Numbered from the stretch's first letter, positions 51,723-62,015 are shown. The stretch: DNA of 64,000 bases from an uncultured Roseivirga sp. (GCA_947493005.1 CANLOY010000003.1:124001-188000); one strand, 5' to 3'. Notes: generated by a model from the sequence alone, not told the origin. Numbers and translations: made by a program.

Positions 51723-52880
51723 CTAAGATTCCGAAAAATGAGCCACCAGATTATTCATAAACCTGACACCCCAGGCCAACTGTTCTTTATCAATGAATTC
51801 ATCTGCTCTATGTGCCTGTGCAATATCTCCGGGTCCACAAATAATGGATTCAAAACCACCTTCAGCGAACTGACCTGCCTCTGCAGCATATGATACAGCA
51901 TCAAGTTCATTGTTATTGGCAAACTGCTTAGTAAGTGCCACTATTTCCTGATCGGCATGAGTATCTAAGCCAGGAACTGCCGGATGAATATTGGTAGTTT
52001 CTACTTTGAAACCTGGAAATACTTTTCTCAGCTCATCTTCACGTGAAGCACAATATGCATTGAACTCTTCCAGAATCTGTTGTGGAGTTTCAGACGGAAT
52101 AGTTCTTACATCCCAGTTAAATTTACACTCCTGAGCAATTACATTTGGTGCTATTCCTCCCGATACTTTACCGATATGAATTGAAGTATGATTTGGAGTA
52201 AACCTGCTATCAGTTTGCCCAGCTACAATCAAGCTATTCATTTTGCTTTCTAGCCAAAGGATCAAACGCATGGCCTCGTGGATGGCGCTTACCTCTTGCT
52301 TGATTCTACTACTATGACCTTGAGAACCACTCACCACTGTTTCAAAAATGCATATACCTTTTTGACCTACCGTAGGTTTCATCATGGTAGGCTCTCCGAT
52401 TATTGCAAACCTTGGTTGCTCTGAATAATAGTTATTGATTGCTTCTACCAATTCCGGTGCAGCAAGGCAGCCAATTTCTTCATCGTATGAAAAGGCAAAA
52501 TAGATTGGTTTATTTAACGGTGCTTTAACCATCTCTGGCAAAGCTGCTAAACAACATGCCACAAAGCCCTTCATATCACAGGAACCCCGTGCGTATAACC
52601 TGCCATCTTGCTTGTCTGTCAATTCAAAAGGGTCACTAGTCCAGTCTTGTCCTTTCACTGGTACTACATCGGTGTGCCCAGATAGAATGACTCCTCCATC
52701 TACTGCCGGGCCAATTCTGCAATGCAACGAAGCCTTTGTGTTCTCTTCATTCGGTACCAAGACAGATGCCACACCATGGTCGGCAATGTAGTCTTTTATC
52801 CAATGGATTATGGAAAGATTACTTTCTCCACCCAAGACTGGGAATGAAACTAATTTTGATAATATTTCTTCAACATTCAT
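51723..52880 (-). CDS. argE: acetylornithine deacetylase-like M20 peptidase
   Basis: A 385-residue M20 enzyme with 'GGVILSGHTDVVPVKGQDW' (metal His-x-Asp), 'GSCDMKGFVACCLAAL' (bridging Asp), 'FSYDEEIGCLAAP' (catalytic Glu pair) and a C-terminal His in 'IAQAHRADEF'. Length and motifs fit ArgE, which removes acetyl from N-acetylornithine, but other amino-acid deacylases look alike and no other arg genes are near. It follows a YfcC-type transporter on the same strand, so uptake and cleavage of an acylated amino acid or dipeptide is an alternative. Confidence 0.82.
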   Translation of the reverse strand: MNVEEILSKLVSFPVLGGESNLSIIHWIKDYIADHGVASVLVPNEENTKASLHCRIGPAVDGGVILSGHTDVVPVKGQDWTSDPFELTDKQDGRLYARGSCDMKGFVACCLAALPEMVKAPLNKPIYFAFSYDEEIGCLAAPELVEAINNYYSEQPRFAIIGEPTMMKPTVGQKGICIFETVVSGSQGHSSRIKQEVSAIHEAMRLILWLESKMNSLIVAGQTDSRFTPNHTSIHIGKVSGGIAPNVIAQECKFNWDVRTIPSETPQQILEEFNAYCASREDELRKVFPGFKVETTNIHPAVPGLDTHADQEIVALTKQFANNNELDAVSYAAEAGQFAEGGFESIICGPGDIAQAHRADEFIDKEQLAWGVRFMNNLVAHFSES

Positions 52881-52950
52881 GATTTGCTAGGTTGAATTTT
52901 GAAAGTCAAATGCTCAATTGAAAATTCATCATTTAACATTTATAATTTCT

Positions 52951-54354
52951 TTAGGCTGGTCCCCATCCAATGGATACTGTAATTAACAGCACTATCCAAG
53001 ACAGCAATAATATAAAGCCGGTTATTGGAAGAATAAACCTCAACCATTTATCAAAAGGAATTCTGCACATGGCTAACATTGCAATAAGCCCACCTAATGT
53101 CGGGTTAAACAAGTTAGTTACACCATCTCCAATCTGGTAAGCCAGTATAGTGGTTTGTTTGGTTAAACCAATTACATCTCCTACCGGAATCATAATAGGC
53201 AAAGTGGCAAGCGCCTGACCGCTCCCTGAAGGAATAAAGAAATTGATTACAGATTGTGCGCCAGACATGGCCACAGCTGAAACATATAATGGCAAGTCTG
53301 AGAGTCCACCGGCAAGGTAATAAGCTATGGTATCAGAGATATTTCCCATTTCCATAGCCACTTTAATAGATGTTGCAAAACCTACCATAAAAGCTCCAGG
53401 AGCCACTACTGACACCGCCTTTAAAGCAGTTTCACTAATCGTTCTTCCGCTCATCTTCGAAGCCAAGCCTGCAGCTATGGAAATCATTAGAAATATGGCT
53501 GAAATCTCGTTGATATACCATTTCAGTTCGAAAACACCATATAGCATAGTCATCATTCCCGTCACAAAAATGAGCAAGACCAACCAGTTGTTACCAGACA
53601 ATCTATATTCGTTCAAAGGTCTTGACAGCTCAAAACCTTTTGTATCAATTCCCAATGATAAGCTGCTTTTAGGTGACTTAATTATGCGCTTGAAGTAACG
53701 CACATTGAAATATGCCAGAACTGAAAGTGCAGAAACGCAGAGTAGAGACCTGATTAACCAACCAGAAAACATAGGCATTTGTGCAATGGTATGTCCGGTA
53801 CCTACTGTATAGGGATTGACCGGAGATAATCCAAAACCTACAGTAACCCCTCCTACGGCTATTCCAGCAGCTAACATTAAGTCTCCTCCTAATGCCAAAC
53901 TTGTTATTGCTGCAATTGGTATAAGCGCAATGTTATTCTCATAGCCCACGAAAATTCCCAAACAACCAAAAAGGTAGGTCATGAGCACTACTACAAGATA
54001 GCGTCTTTCCAAACCAAGCTTTTTCATAAAAGTACCTACAGCATTCTCGATCATCCCTGATTTCTCAAGAACACCGAACATAATACCACTGGACAGCACC
54101 ACAAAAATGATCGAAATAGCTGAGGAAAAGCCTCCTGGTATGGCTAGAAACGTATCTAAAAAGGAAAGCGGTGTCTGTTCGATGGTTTTATATGAACCAG
54201 GGATTACCCGAGGCCTTCCATCAATCATTTCTCTCTCAAAGGCTCCCGCAGGAATTATATGACTGAGCAAAGCAGTCAGTACAATAATGGCGAATAGCAT
54301 CACTATTGGATGCGGAATTCGCTCATACCACCTTTTAGGAAATGATTGTGACAC
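52951..54354 (-). CDS. YfcC-family (DcuC-type) membrane transporter
   Basis: A 467-residue protein with about twelve hydrophobic helices. 'RIPHPIVMLFAIIVLTALLS', 'IIPAGAFERE', 'CLGIFVGYENNIALIPI' and 'FFIPSGSGQALATLPIMIPV' match the YfcC/DcuC ion-transporter family, thought to move carboxylates or basic amino acids. It starts 5 bp after the stop of the VPS10 gene and is followed by the ArgE-like gene, suggesting a small catabolic operon for amino acids or peptides. Confidence 0.87.
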   Translation of the reverse strand: MSQSFPKRWYERIPHPIVMLFAIIVLTALLSHIIPAGAFEREMIDGRPRVIPGSYKTIEQTPLSFLDTFLAIPGGFSSAISIIFVVLSSGIMFGVLEKSGMIENAVGTFMKKLGLERRYLVVVLMTYLFGCLGIFVGYENNIALIPIAAITSLALGGDLMLAAGIAVGGVTVGFGLSPVNPYTVGTGHTIAQMPMFSGWLIRSLLCVSALSVLAYFNVRYFKRIIKSPKSSLSLGIDTKGFELSRPLNEYRLSGNNWLVLLIFVTGMMTMLYGVFELKWYINEISAIFLMISIAAGLASKMSGRTISETALKAVSVVAPGAFMVGFATSIKVAMEMGNISDTIAYYLAGGLSDLPLYVSAVAMSGAQSVINFFIPSGSGQALATLPIMIPVGDVIGLTKQTTILAYQIGDGVTNLFNPTLGGLIAMLAMCRIPFDKWLRFILPITGFILLLSWIVLLITVSIGWGPA

Positions 54355-54359
54355 TAAAC

Positions 54360-57300
54360 TTATTTAAGGGCTTCGAATTCTTTCTTAATCTTAGCGAATT
54401 CTGCCTTTAATTCCTCAAATCTGTCATAAGCATCTTTACCAGGTTGTTGATCAGCCCTTGATATCATACCGTTCAGATAACCAGCCTGAGAACTTAACAT
54501 TGGTTTCATGTAAGTGCCCGGAGGAGTGACCAGCTTATAATAAACAGCATCCAATGCTTCTTTTCTACGCTGTGCTTTCTTACTCACCTTCTCTTGGTTC
54601 AAAGAGTTATTAAGTGCTTTTCTTTCATCACTTACAGCCTTAATCAGCTGCGCTATTTCGCCTTGAAAGTCCCTCAAAGCCAAAGCAAGTGATTCCTGCA
54701 TTTTTACATCCGCATCTGAAACCAAAGTAGTTCTTGGGTCTAACTGAACATTAAAGTCCTCTTCCAACACTTCGCTTCCTACAGTCAGGCGTGCTTTGAA
54801 AGTACCCGTTGAAACCATTGGTCCATTGCCTCTAAACGAGCGATTTGGGTTTGCACTCCAGCCTCCATGATGTCTCATATTCCAGTTAAATCGATTTACC
54901 CCCATTTTGTTAGGCAGCCCACCAGAAGCCGGAGGATTACTAAATTCTGTGGACATATCGCGTTCCGTATTGACAACGGGCTCAGCTTTTCCGCTTACGA
55001 AGGATCTAACCACTTTACCAGCGCTATTCATAATTTCAAGCTTCACCTTTTCTTCTTTATTAGCTATAAAGTACTCCATTACCACTCCTGCCGAAGGATA
55101 GTCAAGACCAGCGGCACCTCTGGTTCTGTAGCGTATTCCATCTTTCGGTTTAAACAAATGAGCTGATTTCTGAGAAACTTCCGTAAGATCTCCAATACTG
55201 GATATATCATCTAAAATCCAAAAACCCCTTCCCATTGTAGACATGACCAAATCTCCTTGATGGATTTTCATATCGGTAATTGGTGTAACCGGCAGGTTGT
55301 TCATAAACTCAGTCCAGGTTTTTCCATCGTTAAGCGAAACAAAAAGACCAAATTCGGTACCAGCATAAAGCACACCTTCCTTCTCAGGATCTTCTCTGAT
55401 TACTCTGGTTGGATAGTCTGAAGGTAAGCCATTATCTCCTGTTGTAATCAGCTCCCATGTTTCTCCATAATCAACTGTTTTATAGATATATGGAGTATAA
55501 TCATTCAACTGATATCTTAACACAGCTACATAAGCCTTTGCTGGATTATGAACTGATGGTTCTACCGCATCAACACGGCCGCCCACGGGCATGTCAGGTG
55601 TCACGTTTTCCCAGTTAACTCCACCATCTTTTGTTACGTGAACAGGTCCATCATTGGCTCCTACCCAAATTACGCCCTGCTTAACTTTTGATTCCTGAAT
55701 GGCATAAATTGTACTGTAATACTCTTCACCAGTTACATCTCTGGTTATTGGAGATCCTGGCACTACTTGTTTGTCATCTTCAAAGGCTGTTAAATCAGGA
55801 GATATGATTTGCCAGTTTTTTCCATCGTCCATTGTTTTATGCACGTACTGAGATGTATGATACACCACATTAGGGTTGTGTGGAGAAACATGAATCGGAG
55901 CCACTCTCTGAAATCTGAACTTTAGGTTCTTCGGGTTATGACCGTAAATGTTTGTTGCTCCTACATAGTATTGTAATTCCTGCCCCGTTCGTTTGTCATA
56001 GGTTCCAAAACGTCCTTTACAATTGGAGTATACTACATCAGGATTTCCAGGCTTAGGCACTGCAGGCCCTGTTTCACAGCCACCTACTCCAAATATTGGC
56101 CCTGACGCACTACCAGTTAGTATACTTGGAATAGCCAAAGTGGAATTATCTTGCTGTCCCGCATATAACCAATAAGGTTGCTGGTCGTCAACATCTACCT
56201 GATACAATTCTGCAGTAGGCTGGTTTGATTGTGTCGACCATGATCTACCATTATTCAAAGTGACATTTGCTCCTCCATCGTTTGCCTGAATCCAGATAGA
56301 GGTATCATTAGGGTTGATCCAGATATCATGATTGTCACCATGTGGTGTTCTCATGCCTTTCCAACTCTTACCCCCATTTTCTGACTTCAGAAAGCGTAAT
56401 GCGCTATTGAAAACAACATTTTCATTCTTGGGGTTAGCATAAATATTTGTGTAATAAAAAGGTCTGTTTGTCAGGTTAGGGTTATCTGAAACAAATTTCC
56501 AGCTTGCCCCCCTATCATCAGATCTGTAAAGACCTCCTTGTTTGTCCGAAGCTTCAATATTGGCATATATTACATCAGGGTTAGCTGCTGAAACTGCAAA
56601 ATCAATTTTCCCAATAAAATTGGTTGGTAAGCCATTGGTTAGTTTGGTCCAGTTTGCACCACCATCAGTAGATTTATACACTCCGCCTTCAGTTGAACCA
56701 CTAATTATTGTCCAGGGCTTTCTCTCTCCCCTCCATGCACCGGCATAAATTGTATTCGGATCGTCAGGAGCAAACTCAAGGTCTGAAAATCCAATGCTAT
56801 CAGAATGGTATAGAACCCTATCCCAGGATTTACCACCATCTATTGTTTTGTAAATACCTCTTTCCTCATTTTTGCCAAAAGCCTGACCAATAGCGGCTAC
56901 ATATACTATGTCGGGATTATCCGGATGTATTTCAACAGCACCAATTTGCCCTGTATGCTTAAGTCCTATAAACTCCCACTTCTTACCCGCATTTGTCGAT
57001 TTATAAACTCCTTTACCGGTAATCACATTAGATCTTATACCATCCGAACCTGTACCTACATAAACAACGTCTGGCTGTTTTTGATAGACGGCTATTGCCC
57101 CAATAGATGGTGTCGCAAAATACCCATCAGAAATATTCTTCCAGGACATGCCATAGTCATCCGTTTTCCAGACACCTCCGCCAGTAGCACCCATGTAGAA
57201 CACCGAAGGTTGAGATTCAACCCCCATTACAGCGGTAACTCTACCTCCGCGCATTGGACCAACATTTCTGAATTTATATGATTTTAAAAGCTCACCAATA

Positions 57301-57368
57301 TCCTGTGCCAAAAGAGGGGCACTTATAAACGTGAGTAAAGCGATCTTCAGGAAATTTCTCTTCAACAT
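54360..57368 (-). CDS. secreted VPS10/sortilin-type glycosyl hydrolase-like protein
   Basis: A 1002-residue protein with signal peptide (ending APLLAQD). Two beta-propellers are built from Asp-box repeats such as 'KTDDYGMSWKNI', 'STNAGKKWEF', 'KTIDGGKSWDRV', 'STDGGANWTKL', 'SDDRGASWKFV' and 'TKDGGVNWENV'. A C-terminal part from about 740 has a beta sandwich and a helical end (900-1002). Such proteins are common in Bacteroidota and often called glycosyl hydrolases, without known substrate. It is first of the VPS10-YfcC-ArgE run, so it could bind or process extracellular peptides for that pathway (inference). Confidence 0.88.
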   Translation of the reverse strand: MLKRNFLKIALLTFISAPLLAQDIGELLKSYKFRNVGPMRGGRVTAVMGVESQPSVFYMGATGGGVWKTDDYGMSWKNISDGYFATPSIGAIAVYQKQPDVVYVGTGSDGIRSNVITGKGVYKSTNAGKKWEFIGLKHTGQIGAVEIHPDNPDIVYVAAIGQAFGKNEERGIYKTIDGGKSWDRVLYHSDSIGFSDLEFAPDDPNTIYAGAWRGERKPWTIISGSTEGGVYKSTDGGANWTKLTNGLPTNFIGKIDFAVSAANPDVIYANIEASDKQGGLYRSDDRGASWKFVSDNPNLTNRPFYYTNIYANPKNENVVFNSALRFLKSENGGKSWKGMRTPHGDNHDIWINPNDTSIWIQANDGGANVTLNNGRSWSTQSNQPTAELYQVDVDDQQPYWLYAGQQDNSTLAIPSILTGSASGPIFGVGGCETGPAVPKPGNPDVVYSNCKGRFGTYDKRTGQELQYYVGATNIYGHNPKNLKFRFQRVAPIHVSPHNPNVVYHTSQYVHKTMDDGKNWQIISPDLTAFEDDKQVVPGSPITRDVTGEEYYSTIYAIQESKVKQGVIWVGANDGPVHVTKDGGVNWENVTPDMPVGGRVDAVEPSVHNPAKAYVAVLRYQLNDYTPYIYKTVDYGETWELITTGDNGLPSDYPTRVIREDPEKEGVLYAGTEFGLFVSLNDGKTWTEFMNNLPVTPITDMKIHQGDLVMSTMGRGFWILDDISSIGDLTEVSQKSAHLFKPKDGIRYRTRGAAGLDYPSAGVVMEYFIANKEEKVKLEIMNSAGKVVRSFVSGKAEPVVNTERDMSTEFSNPPASGGLPNKMGVNRFNWNMRHHGGWSANPNRSFRGNGPMVSTGTFKARLTVGSEVLEEDFNVQLDPRTTLVSDADVKMQESLALALRDFQGEIAQLIKAVSDERKALNNSLNQEKVSKKAQRRKEALDAVYYKLVTPPGTYMKPMLSSQAGYLNGMISRADQQPGKDAYDRFEELKAEFAKIKKEFEALK

Positions 57369-57452
57369 TCGTGTTAGTTCTAGGTAAGAATTTGTCAGGA
57401 AGTTAGTACAAAACCTTTAAAAAAGCCTGTATCATTTCTTTGAATGGAAAGA

Positions 57453-58673
57453 CTATTGTGCAGAGTTTTGTCCAGCTATATAACCTGTAGACCAGGCTGC
57501 CTGGAAATTGAACCCACCTGTAACTCCATCTACATCCAATACTTCACCAGCATAAAACAAGCCCGGTACTACCCGACTTTCCATTGTTTTAAAATCAACT
57601 TCGCCTAAACTCACTCCGCCACAAGTGACAAATTCCTCCTTGAAAGTAGTTTTACCTGAAACCTGATACTCATCGTTCAGCAGTAGATTTGCCAATTTAT
57701 TGATACCTTTTTTCCCGATTTCCATCCAGGGTTTTTCAAGGGGTAATTCAATTTTGTTTAACAGAAATTCCCACAACCGTTGTGGTATTGGAAAGGGGTT
57801 GTGATTTCTTAGCATTTTCTTGCCAGATGAGCCTATGTTTGAATCAATAATTGATCTTAATTCAGCTTCTTTCGTTTCTCCCAACCAGTTTACATGAATC
57901 ATAAACTGGTAATTCTTATCACTCAAGACTCTTGCTCCCCAGGCCGAAGTTTTCAAAATAGCCGGACCACTCATTCCCCAGTGGGTGATGAGCAAGGGGC
58001 CAGACTGTGTCAATTTGGCACCCTGTACCCTAACAGTTACATTGGGCACAGAAAGCCCCATAAAGGCTTTTATTGGCTCATTAGGCATATTGAATGTAAA
58101 AAGGGATGGTACTGGCTTCACAATAGTATGGCCTAAGGTTTTAAGCCATTGAAATCCCTCCTCTTTTGGGCTTCCTCCAGTAGCTACAATTACACGATCA
58201 AAGGTTTTATTCCCATTTTTAAAACTCAATTCAAAACTCCCTTCATTTACTGAGATTCCCGCAACCTGGGTATTCAAATTGATTTTAATCTTTAACCGTT
58301 TTACTTCAGCAAATAAGCAATCGATTATACTTTGGGAATTGTCAGTAACCGGAAACATTCTATTGTCTGCTTCAGTTTTCAGTTCAACTCCTCTGGACTC
58401 AAACCAGTCAACGGTATCCTGCGTGCTAAACTGGTCGAATGCTTTTCTCAAGTGTTTGTTTCCCCTGGGATAAAACTTCATAAGTTCTGAAGACTTGAAA
58501 CAGGCATGCGTAACATTACATCGCCCGCCACCAGACACCTTCACCTTGGATAGCAGCTTATTTGATTTTTCGTAAATGGTTACTTCGGCATTTTCATTAT
58601 GATGTTTAGCTGATATGGCAGCAAAAAAACCTGCTGCTCCACCTCCTATTATGGCAATTCGTTTTTCAGGCAC
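57453..58673 (-). CDS. BaiN/HI0933-family FAD-dependent oxidoreductase
   Basis: Starting at GTG 58673 the protein has 406 residues and begins VPEKRIAIIGGGAAGFFAAI, the FAD-binding GxGxxG with almost no N-terminal extension; the longer open frame to 58796 would add 41 residues of unlikely composition. Other motifs: 'VKVSGGGRCNVTHACF', 'VIVATGGSPKEEG', 'FVTCGGVSLGEVDFKTMES' (part) and 'FYAGEVLDVDGVTGGFNFQ'. Members include BaiN and YhiN-like flavoproteins of unclear physiological substrate. Divergent from the LytS-type kinase gene. Confidence 0.88.
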   Translation of the reverse strand: MPEKRIAIIGGGAAGFFAAISAKHHNENAEVTIYEKSNKLLSKVKVSGGGRCNVTHACFKSSELMKFYPRGNKHLRKAFDQFSTQDTVDWFESRGVELKTEADNRMFPVTDNSQSIIDCLFAEVKRLKIKINLNTQVAGISVNEGSFELSFKNGNKTFDRVIVATGGSPKEEGFQWLKTLGHTIVKPVPSLFTFNMPNEPIKAFMGLSVPNVTVRVQGAKLTQSGPLLITHWGMSGPAILKTSAWGARVLSDKNYQFMIHVNWLGETKEAELRSIIDSNIGSSGKKMLRNHNPFPIPQRLWEFLLNKIELPLEKPWMEIGKKGINKLANLLLNDEYQVSGKTTFKEEFVTCGGVSLGEVDFKTMESRVVPGLFYAGEVLDVDGVTGGFNFQAAWSTGYIAGQNSAQ

Positions 58674-58828
58674 GCACAAATATAATTGTCTGATTGACGC
58701 AAGAGACAAAGGTTTGGAAAAACTGCTGTGGTGAATCTGTTGTGAATGGCAAAAATTGTTGCGGCTTACAAGGTGTAAGTACTTGTGGCAGGCCAATTCG
58801 CAACTATCAATTGCTAAATTGCACTAAT

Positions 58829-59887
58829 ATGAAGAAAAGCCCGGTTAGCATTTGGCAAGCACTTATTGGAAGTTTGTTGATTGTCATTCTTCTAATACTA
58901 CAGTCAAGTCGACTAGACAATGGCCAGTTGGTAGTAGAAATGAATAGCATCATTTTCTTGCTCATTAACTACCTCACCTGGGCTTTTATGATTCAGCTTG
59001 TATACTCCTGGCTGCTCTCTATTGATCTAAACATTCATTCAGTCCTTACTAAGTTGGTACCAAGGTTTATAGGCCTTATGATACTTCACCTTATAATCAG
59101 TAACCTGATTTTTGTATTTTTTGAATACATAGCTAGTCAGGCTTCCCCGAAAGAGAGCCTCAATTCTTTGTTAGACATTCTGCCTCGTGCCATTGCCAGT
59201 AGAGGCATTGATTTACTGGTGATATTTGCAATCCTTAAAATCCTCGACTCTCAGAGACACCTGAATGCTCAGCAAATGGAGCTTTCAGAGCTAAAAGGTC
59301 AATTAACCCAAAGCAAGTTAGATGCACTTCATATGCAGCTAAACCCACATTTTCTATTCAATGCATTGCATGCTGTCCATTCTTTGATCGGGCACGACAA
59401 CGAAAAATCAAGAAAAATGCTGATAAATATCAGCGCACTCTTTAGAAAAATGTTGGAGCTGGGCAATCAACAACTAATCCCGGTAGATGAAGAATTGGAG
59501 TTGGTGGAAGCTTTTCTCGCAATTGAGAAGGAAAGGTTTCACGATAGGTTAACCGTAACCTATAATATTAACTCAGAAGCAAAAGACACACTGATACCCA
59601 GCCTTTTACTACAACCCTTACTAGAAAACTCACTAAAGCATGGCATCTCTGTAATTGAAGGAAAAGGAGAAATCAAGCTCGGCATTCAATTACGATCCGA
59701 AACCACTGAAATTACATTGGGCAACAACTACTCTCCTAAAACTTCATCGACAACCTCTACTGGAATAGGGTTACAAAATGTAAGGAGGAGATTGGAAACA
59801 TTGTTTCCAAGTAAGTTCGAAATGAATATAAAGTCTGAATCAAATTGGTTCGCAGTTCACATTATAATACCAAGGCATGATATATAA
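58829..59887 (+). CDS. LytS-type sensor histidine kinase
   Basis: With ATG 58829 the protein has 352 residues (MKKSPVSIWQALIGSLLIVI...). The frame is open further upstream to 58694, but that part is Cys-rich and lies in the divergent promoter gap. Four TM helices, a coiled-coil linker, then the His_kinase domain with 'MQLNPHFLFNALHAVHSLIG' (phosphorylated His) and HATPase 'LLLQPLLENSLKHG' and 'GIGLQNVRRRLE'. It overlaps the LytTR regulator gene by 11 bp. Confidence 0.92.
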   Translation: MKKSPVSIWQALIGSLLIVILLILQSSRLDNGQLVVEMNSIIFLLINYLTWAFMIQLVYSWLLSIDLNIHSVLTKLVPRFIGLMILHLIISNLIFVFFEYIASQASPKESLNSLLDILPRAIASRGIDLLVIFAILKILDSQRHLNAQQMELSELKGQLTQSKLDALHMQLNPHFLFNALHAVHSLIGHDNEKSRKMLINISALFRKMLELGNQQLIPVDEELELVEAFLAIEKERFHDRLTVTYNINSEAKDTLIPSLLLQPLLENSLKHGISVIEGKGEIKLGIQLRSETTEITLGNNYSPKTSSTTSTGIGLQNVRRRLETLFPSKFEMNIKSESNWFAVHIIIPRHDI

Positions 59888-60653
59888 GACTATAATAGTA
59901 GATGACGAACCTCATGCTCGCAGGTACCTGTCTGAGCTATTGAGCAACGATGAAGAGGTAAATGAACTAGCGCAATTTGGTAATGGTAAAGAAGCCTTAA
60001 AATTTCTGAATGAAAACAAGGTAGATATTGTATTTCTGGATATTGAAATGCCCAATATCAATGGTCTGGAGGTAATAAAAAGCCTTCCTTCAGATTGTAA
60101 AGCTGAGATCATTTTTACAACTGCCTATAATCAATATGCCATTACAGCTTTTGAAGCACAGGCACTTGATTACTTATTAAAACCATTTGATGAAACAAGG
60201 TTGATAAAAGCACTTGAGAGAGCGAAAACGCAAATAGACCTTAAGGCTAACCGGGATTTACAGCAGAAAGTATCTATGCTTTATCAAAACTTCAATACGG
60301 CCAAATCTCCCCAGCTTCATGAATTCATTCTGAAGGAAAAGGGGCTCGAATACAAAGTGAAAAGCTCCAAAATTTATGCTATTAGGGCGGAAAGCGTATA
60401 TGTGACTTTGATCACTCAAAATAGCCAACACCTTTACAGAGCCACTATGAATGATTTAGAAACCAGGTTACCCAGTAGTTTCCTAAGAATACATAGATCG
60501 GTAATCATTAATATGGACTTTGTCAAAAGCTGGAAGTATCAGAACGACTCCACCTTTGAGTTTAAAATGAGCAATCAGCTTAGTTTTTCTTCAGCAAGAA
60601 GCTATCAAGATAGGGTGAAAATGGTTTTAAATGGAAAAGAGCCGGGGAGCTAA
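59877..60653 (+). CDS. LytTR-family response regulator
   Basis: A 258-residue regulator: receiver domain with 'IVDDEPHARRYL', Asp in 'VFLDIEMPNINGLEV' and Lys in 'YLLKPFDE', then a LytTR DNA-binding domain ('SKIYAIRAESVYVTLITQ', 'SSFLRIHRSVIINMDFV'). It is the partner of the LytS-type kinase with which it overlaps. Target genes are unknown; the neighbouring exported DinB genes are candidates. Confidence 0.93.
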   Translation: MIYKTIIVDDEPHARRYLSELLSNDEEVNELAQFGNGKEALKFLNENKVDIVFLDIEMPNINGLEVIKSLPSDCKAEIIFTTAYNQYAITAFEAQALDYLLKPFDETRLIKALERAKTQIDLKANRDLQQKVSMLYQNFNTAKSPQLHEFILKEKGLEYKVKSSKIYAIRAESVYVTLITQNSQHLYRATMNDLETRLPSSFLRIHRSVIINMDFVKSWKYQNDSTFEFKMSNQLSFSSARSYQDRVKMVLNGKEPGS

Positions 60654-60689
60654 CCCCCGACCCACAACCATGATTAAGCACTACTATTT

Positions 60690-61220
60690 TTATAAAAACC
60701 AGCTGGTTGATTTAGCTGGAGCTATTCCGTTCATTCTCATCATTACAATAACTTTTCCCTGCTCACGATGCAAATGATGTTCTGACTGCAATAGGAATTC
60801 CAGTTTTGAAACTTTATTTCCAAATGCATCAATAACCTGATCCCAGTTTTCCACTTGTTTTATCGACTCTATAGCGAAATCAAAGGCTTGTTCCAGATCT
60901 TTGATAATTTCTGCCTTGCCCTTGAGTTTAGCAGTTGAAGCATTCAATGACTGAAACTCACTATTTCTACCTGCTAAAGATCCAGTGAAGAATCTGGTTG
61001 AAGTGGTGATGTGCTTGATCATTTCACCGAATGGAAGCACCTTATCATTAATCTGGAAATCCCATTTTTCCTCGGGCAATTCCCTGGCAGTATTCACCAC
61101 CATGTTTTTCATGTTCTTCCAGGCAAAAGTGATACGATCGACTTTAAGGCTTTGTGCCGAAATGAAATTTGTTGCCAAAAGCGTCAAAAGAATGGTTAAA
61201 TAAAGTTTATGTCTTTTCAT
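60690..61220 (-). CDS. exported DinB-family protein
   Basis: A 176-residue protein with signal peptide (ending FISAQS) and a DinB four-helix bundle; metal histidines in 'GEMIKHITTSTRFF' and 'QSEHHLHREQGKVIVMMRMN'. It ends in 'GIAPAKS'. Convergent with the LytTR gene and divergent from a second DinB gene 200 bp away. Confidence 0.85.
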   Translation of the reverse strand: MKRHKLYLTILLTLLATNFISAQSLKVDRITFAWKNMKNMVVNTARELPEEKWDFQINDKVLPFGEMIKHITTSTRFFTGSLAGRNSEFQSLNASTAKLKGKAEIIKDLEQAFDFAIESIKQVENWDQVIDAFGNKVSKLEFLLQSEHHLHREQGKVIVMMRMNGIAPAKSTSWFL

Positions 61221-61422
61221 AACTGATTGATTTTGTTCTTTTGAACGCCTTACCCATTAGCCAGTCTGATCAATTGTTGCGGTATGCATTTCTTGTTGCC
61301 AATGACTTCAACCCTAACACCTTTATAAATTTCATGTACATACTCGTTTCATGTCTTCATTTCAGAACATCTTGTCAAAGAATGTCGTAAACCCTACGAA
61401 ACATTTATAAACCAAGCAAATC

Positions 61423-61983
61423 ATGAAGAACATTACCAAATCACTTCTAGTTTTGGCTGTAGTAGTTTTCACCTCAGCTAATTTAATTGTGACATCTGAT
61501 TCAAAATTTGAGTCTGATGTAAAAGAAAGCCTCATAGCAGACTGGGAACGCGCCAAAGCATTCAGCCTTGAATACATTGATGCTATGCCAGAGGATGGTA
61601 TGGATTACCGCCCTAATGATCAGGTAAGGTCTTTCGAAGAGCAGTTTTTACACATGGCTCAGGGAAACATAGGGTTATTGGCCAATGGAACCGGAGCTGA
61701 CAGAATCCATACCGATGTACCCAACTTTGAAAAAGAAGCCAAGTTCAAAGGTAAAAAAGCACTAAGGGCACTTACTGTCGAAGTATACGACTGGTGTATT
61801 GATGCCATTAAGAATATGGATACCAGTAAACTTGATGAGGTTGTAGGGCCAAACGAAAACTTTAGCCACCCACGTATGGAATGGATAAAGAAAGGTTTTG
61901 AGCACCAGACACATCACAGAGGCCAAACTACCATTTACCTGAGAATGAAGGGAGTGACTCCCCCGGCTGAAAAGCTATTCTAA
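61423..61983 (+). CDS. exported DinB-family protein
   Basis: A 186-residue protein with signal peptide (LVLAVVVFTSANLIVTS) and a DinB bundle; histidines in 'EEQFLHMAQGN' and 'GFEHQTHHRGQTTIYLRMKG', ending in 'VTPPAEKLF'. The C-terminal helix is close to that of the divergent neighbour, so the pair probably arose by duplication. Substrate unknown. Confidence 0.87.
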   Translation: MKNITKSLLVLAVVVFTSANLIVTSDSKFESDVKESLIADWERAKAFSLEYIDAMPEDGMDYRPNDQVRSFEEQFLHMAQGNIGLLANGTGADRIHTDVPNFEKEAKFKGKKALRALTVEVYDWCIDAIKNMDTSKLDEVVGPNENFSHPRMEWIKKGFEHQTHHRGQTTIYLRMKGVTPPAEKLF

Positions 61984-62015
61984 ATTTCTTTGAGGGTTTT
62001 GGGCTTTTAAAGTAG

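Noticed and set aside
58674-58828. Cys-rich N-terminal extension of the LytS-type kinase or extension of the BaiN-type protein
   Set aside because: Both extensions run through the divergent promoter gap; family N-termini begin at 58829 and 58673.
60643-60659. CGGGG / CCCCG hairpin at the end of the LytTR gene as a terminator
   Set aside because: The stem is only 5 bp, overlaps the stop codon and has no following T-run.
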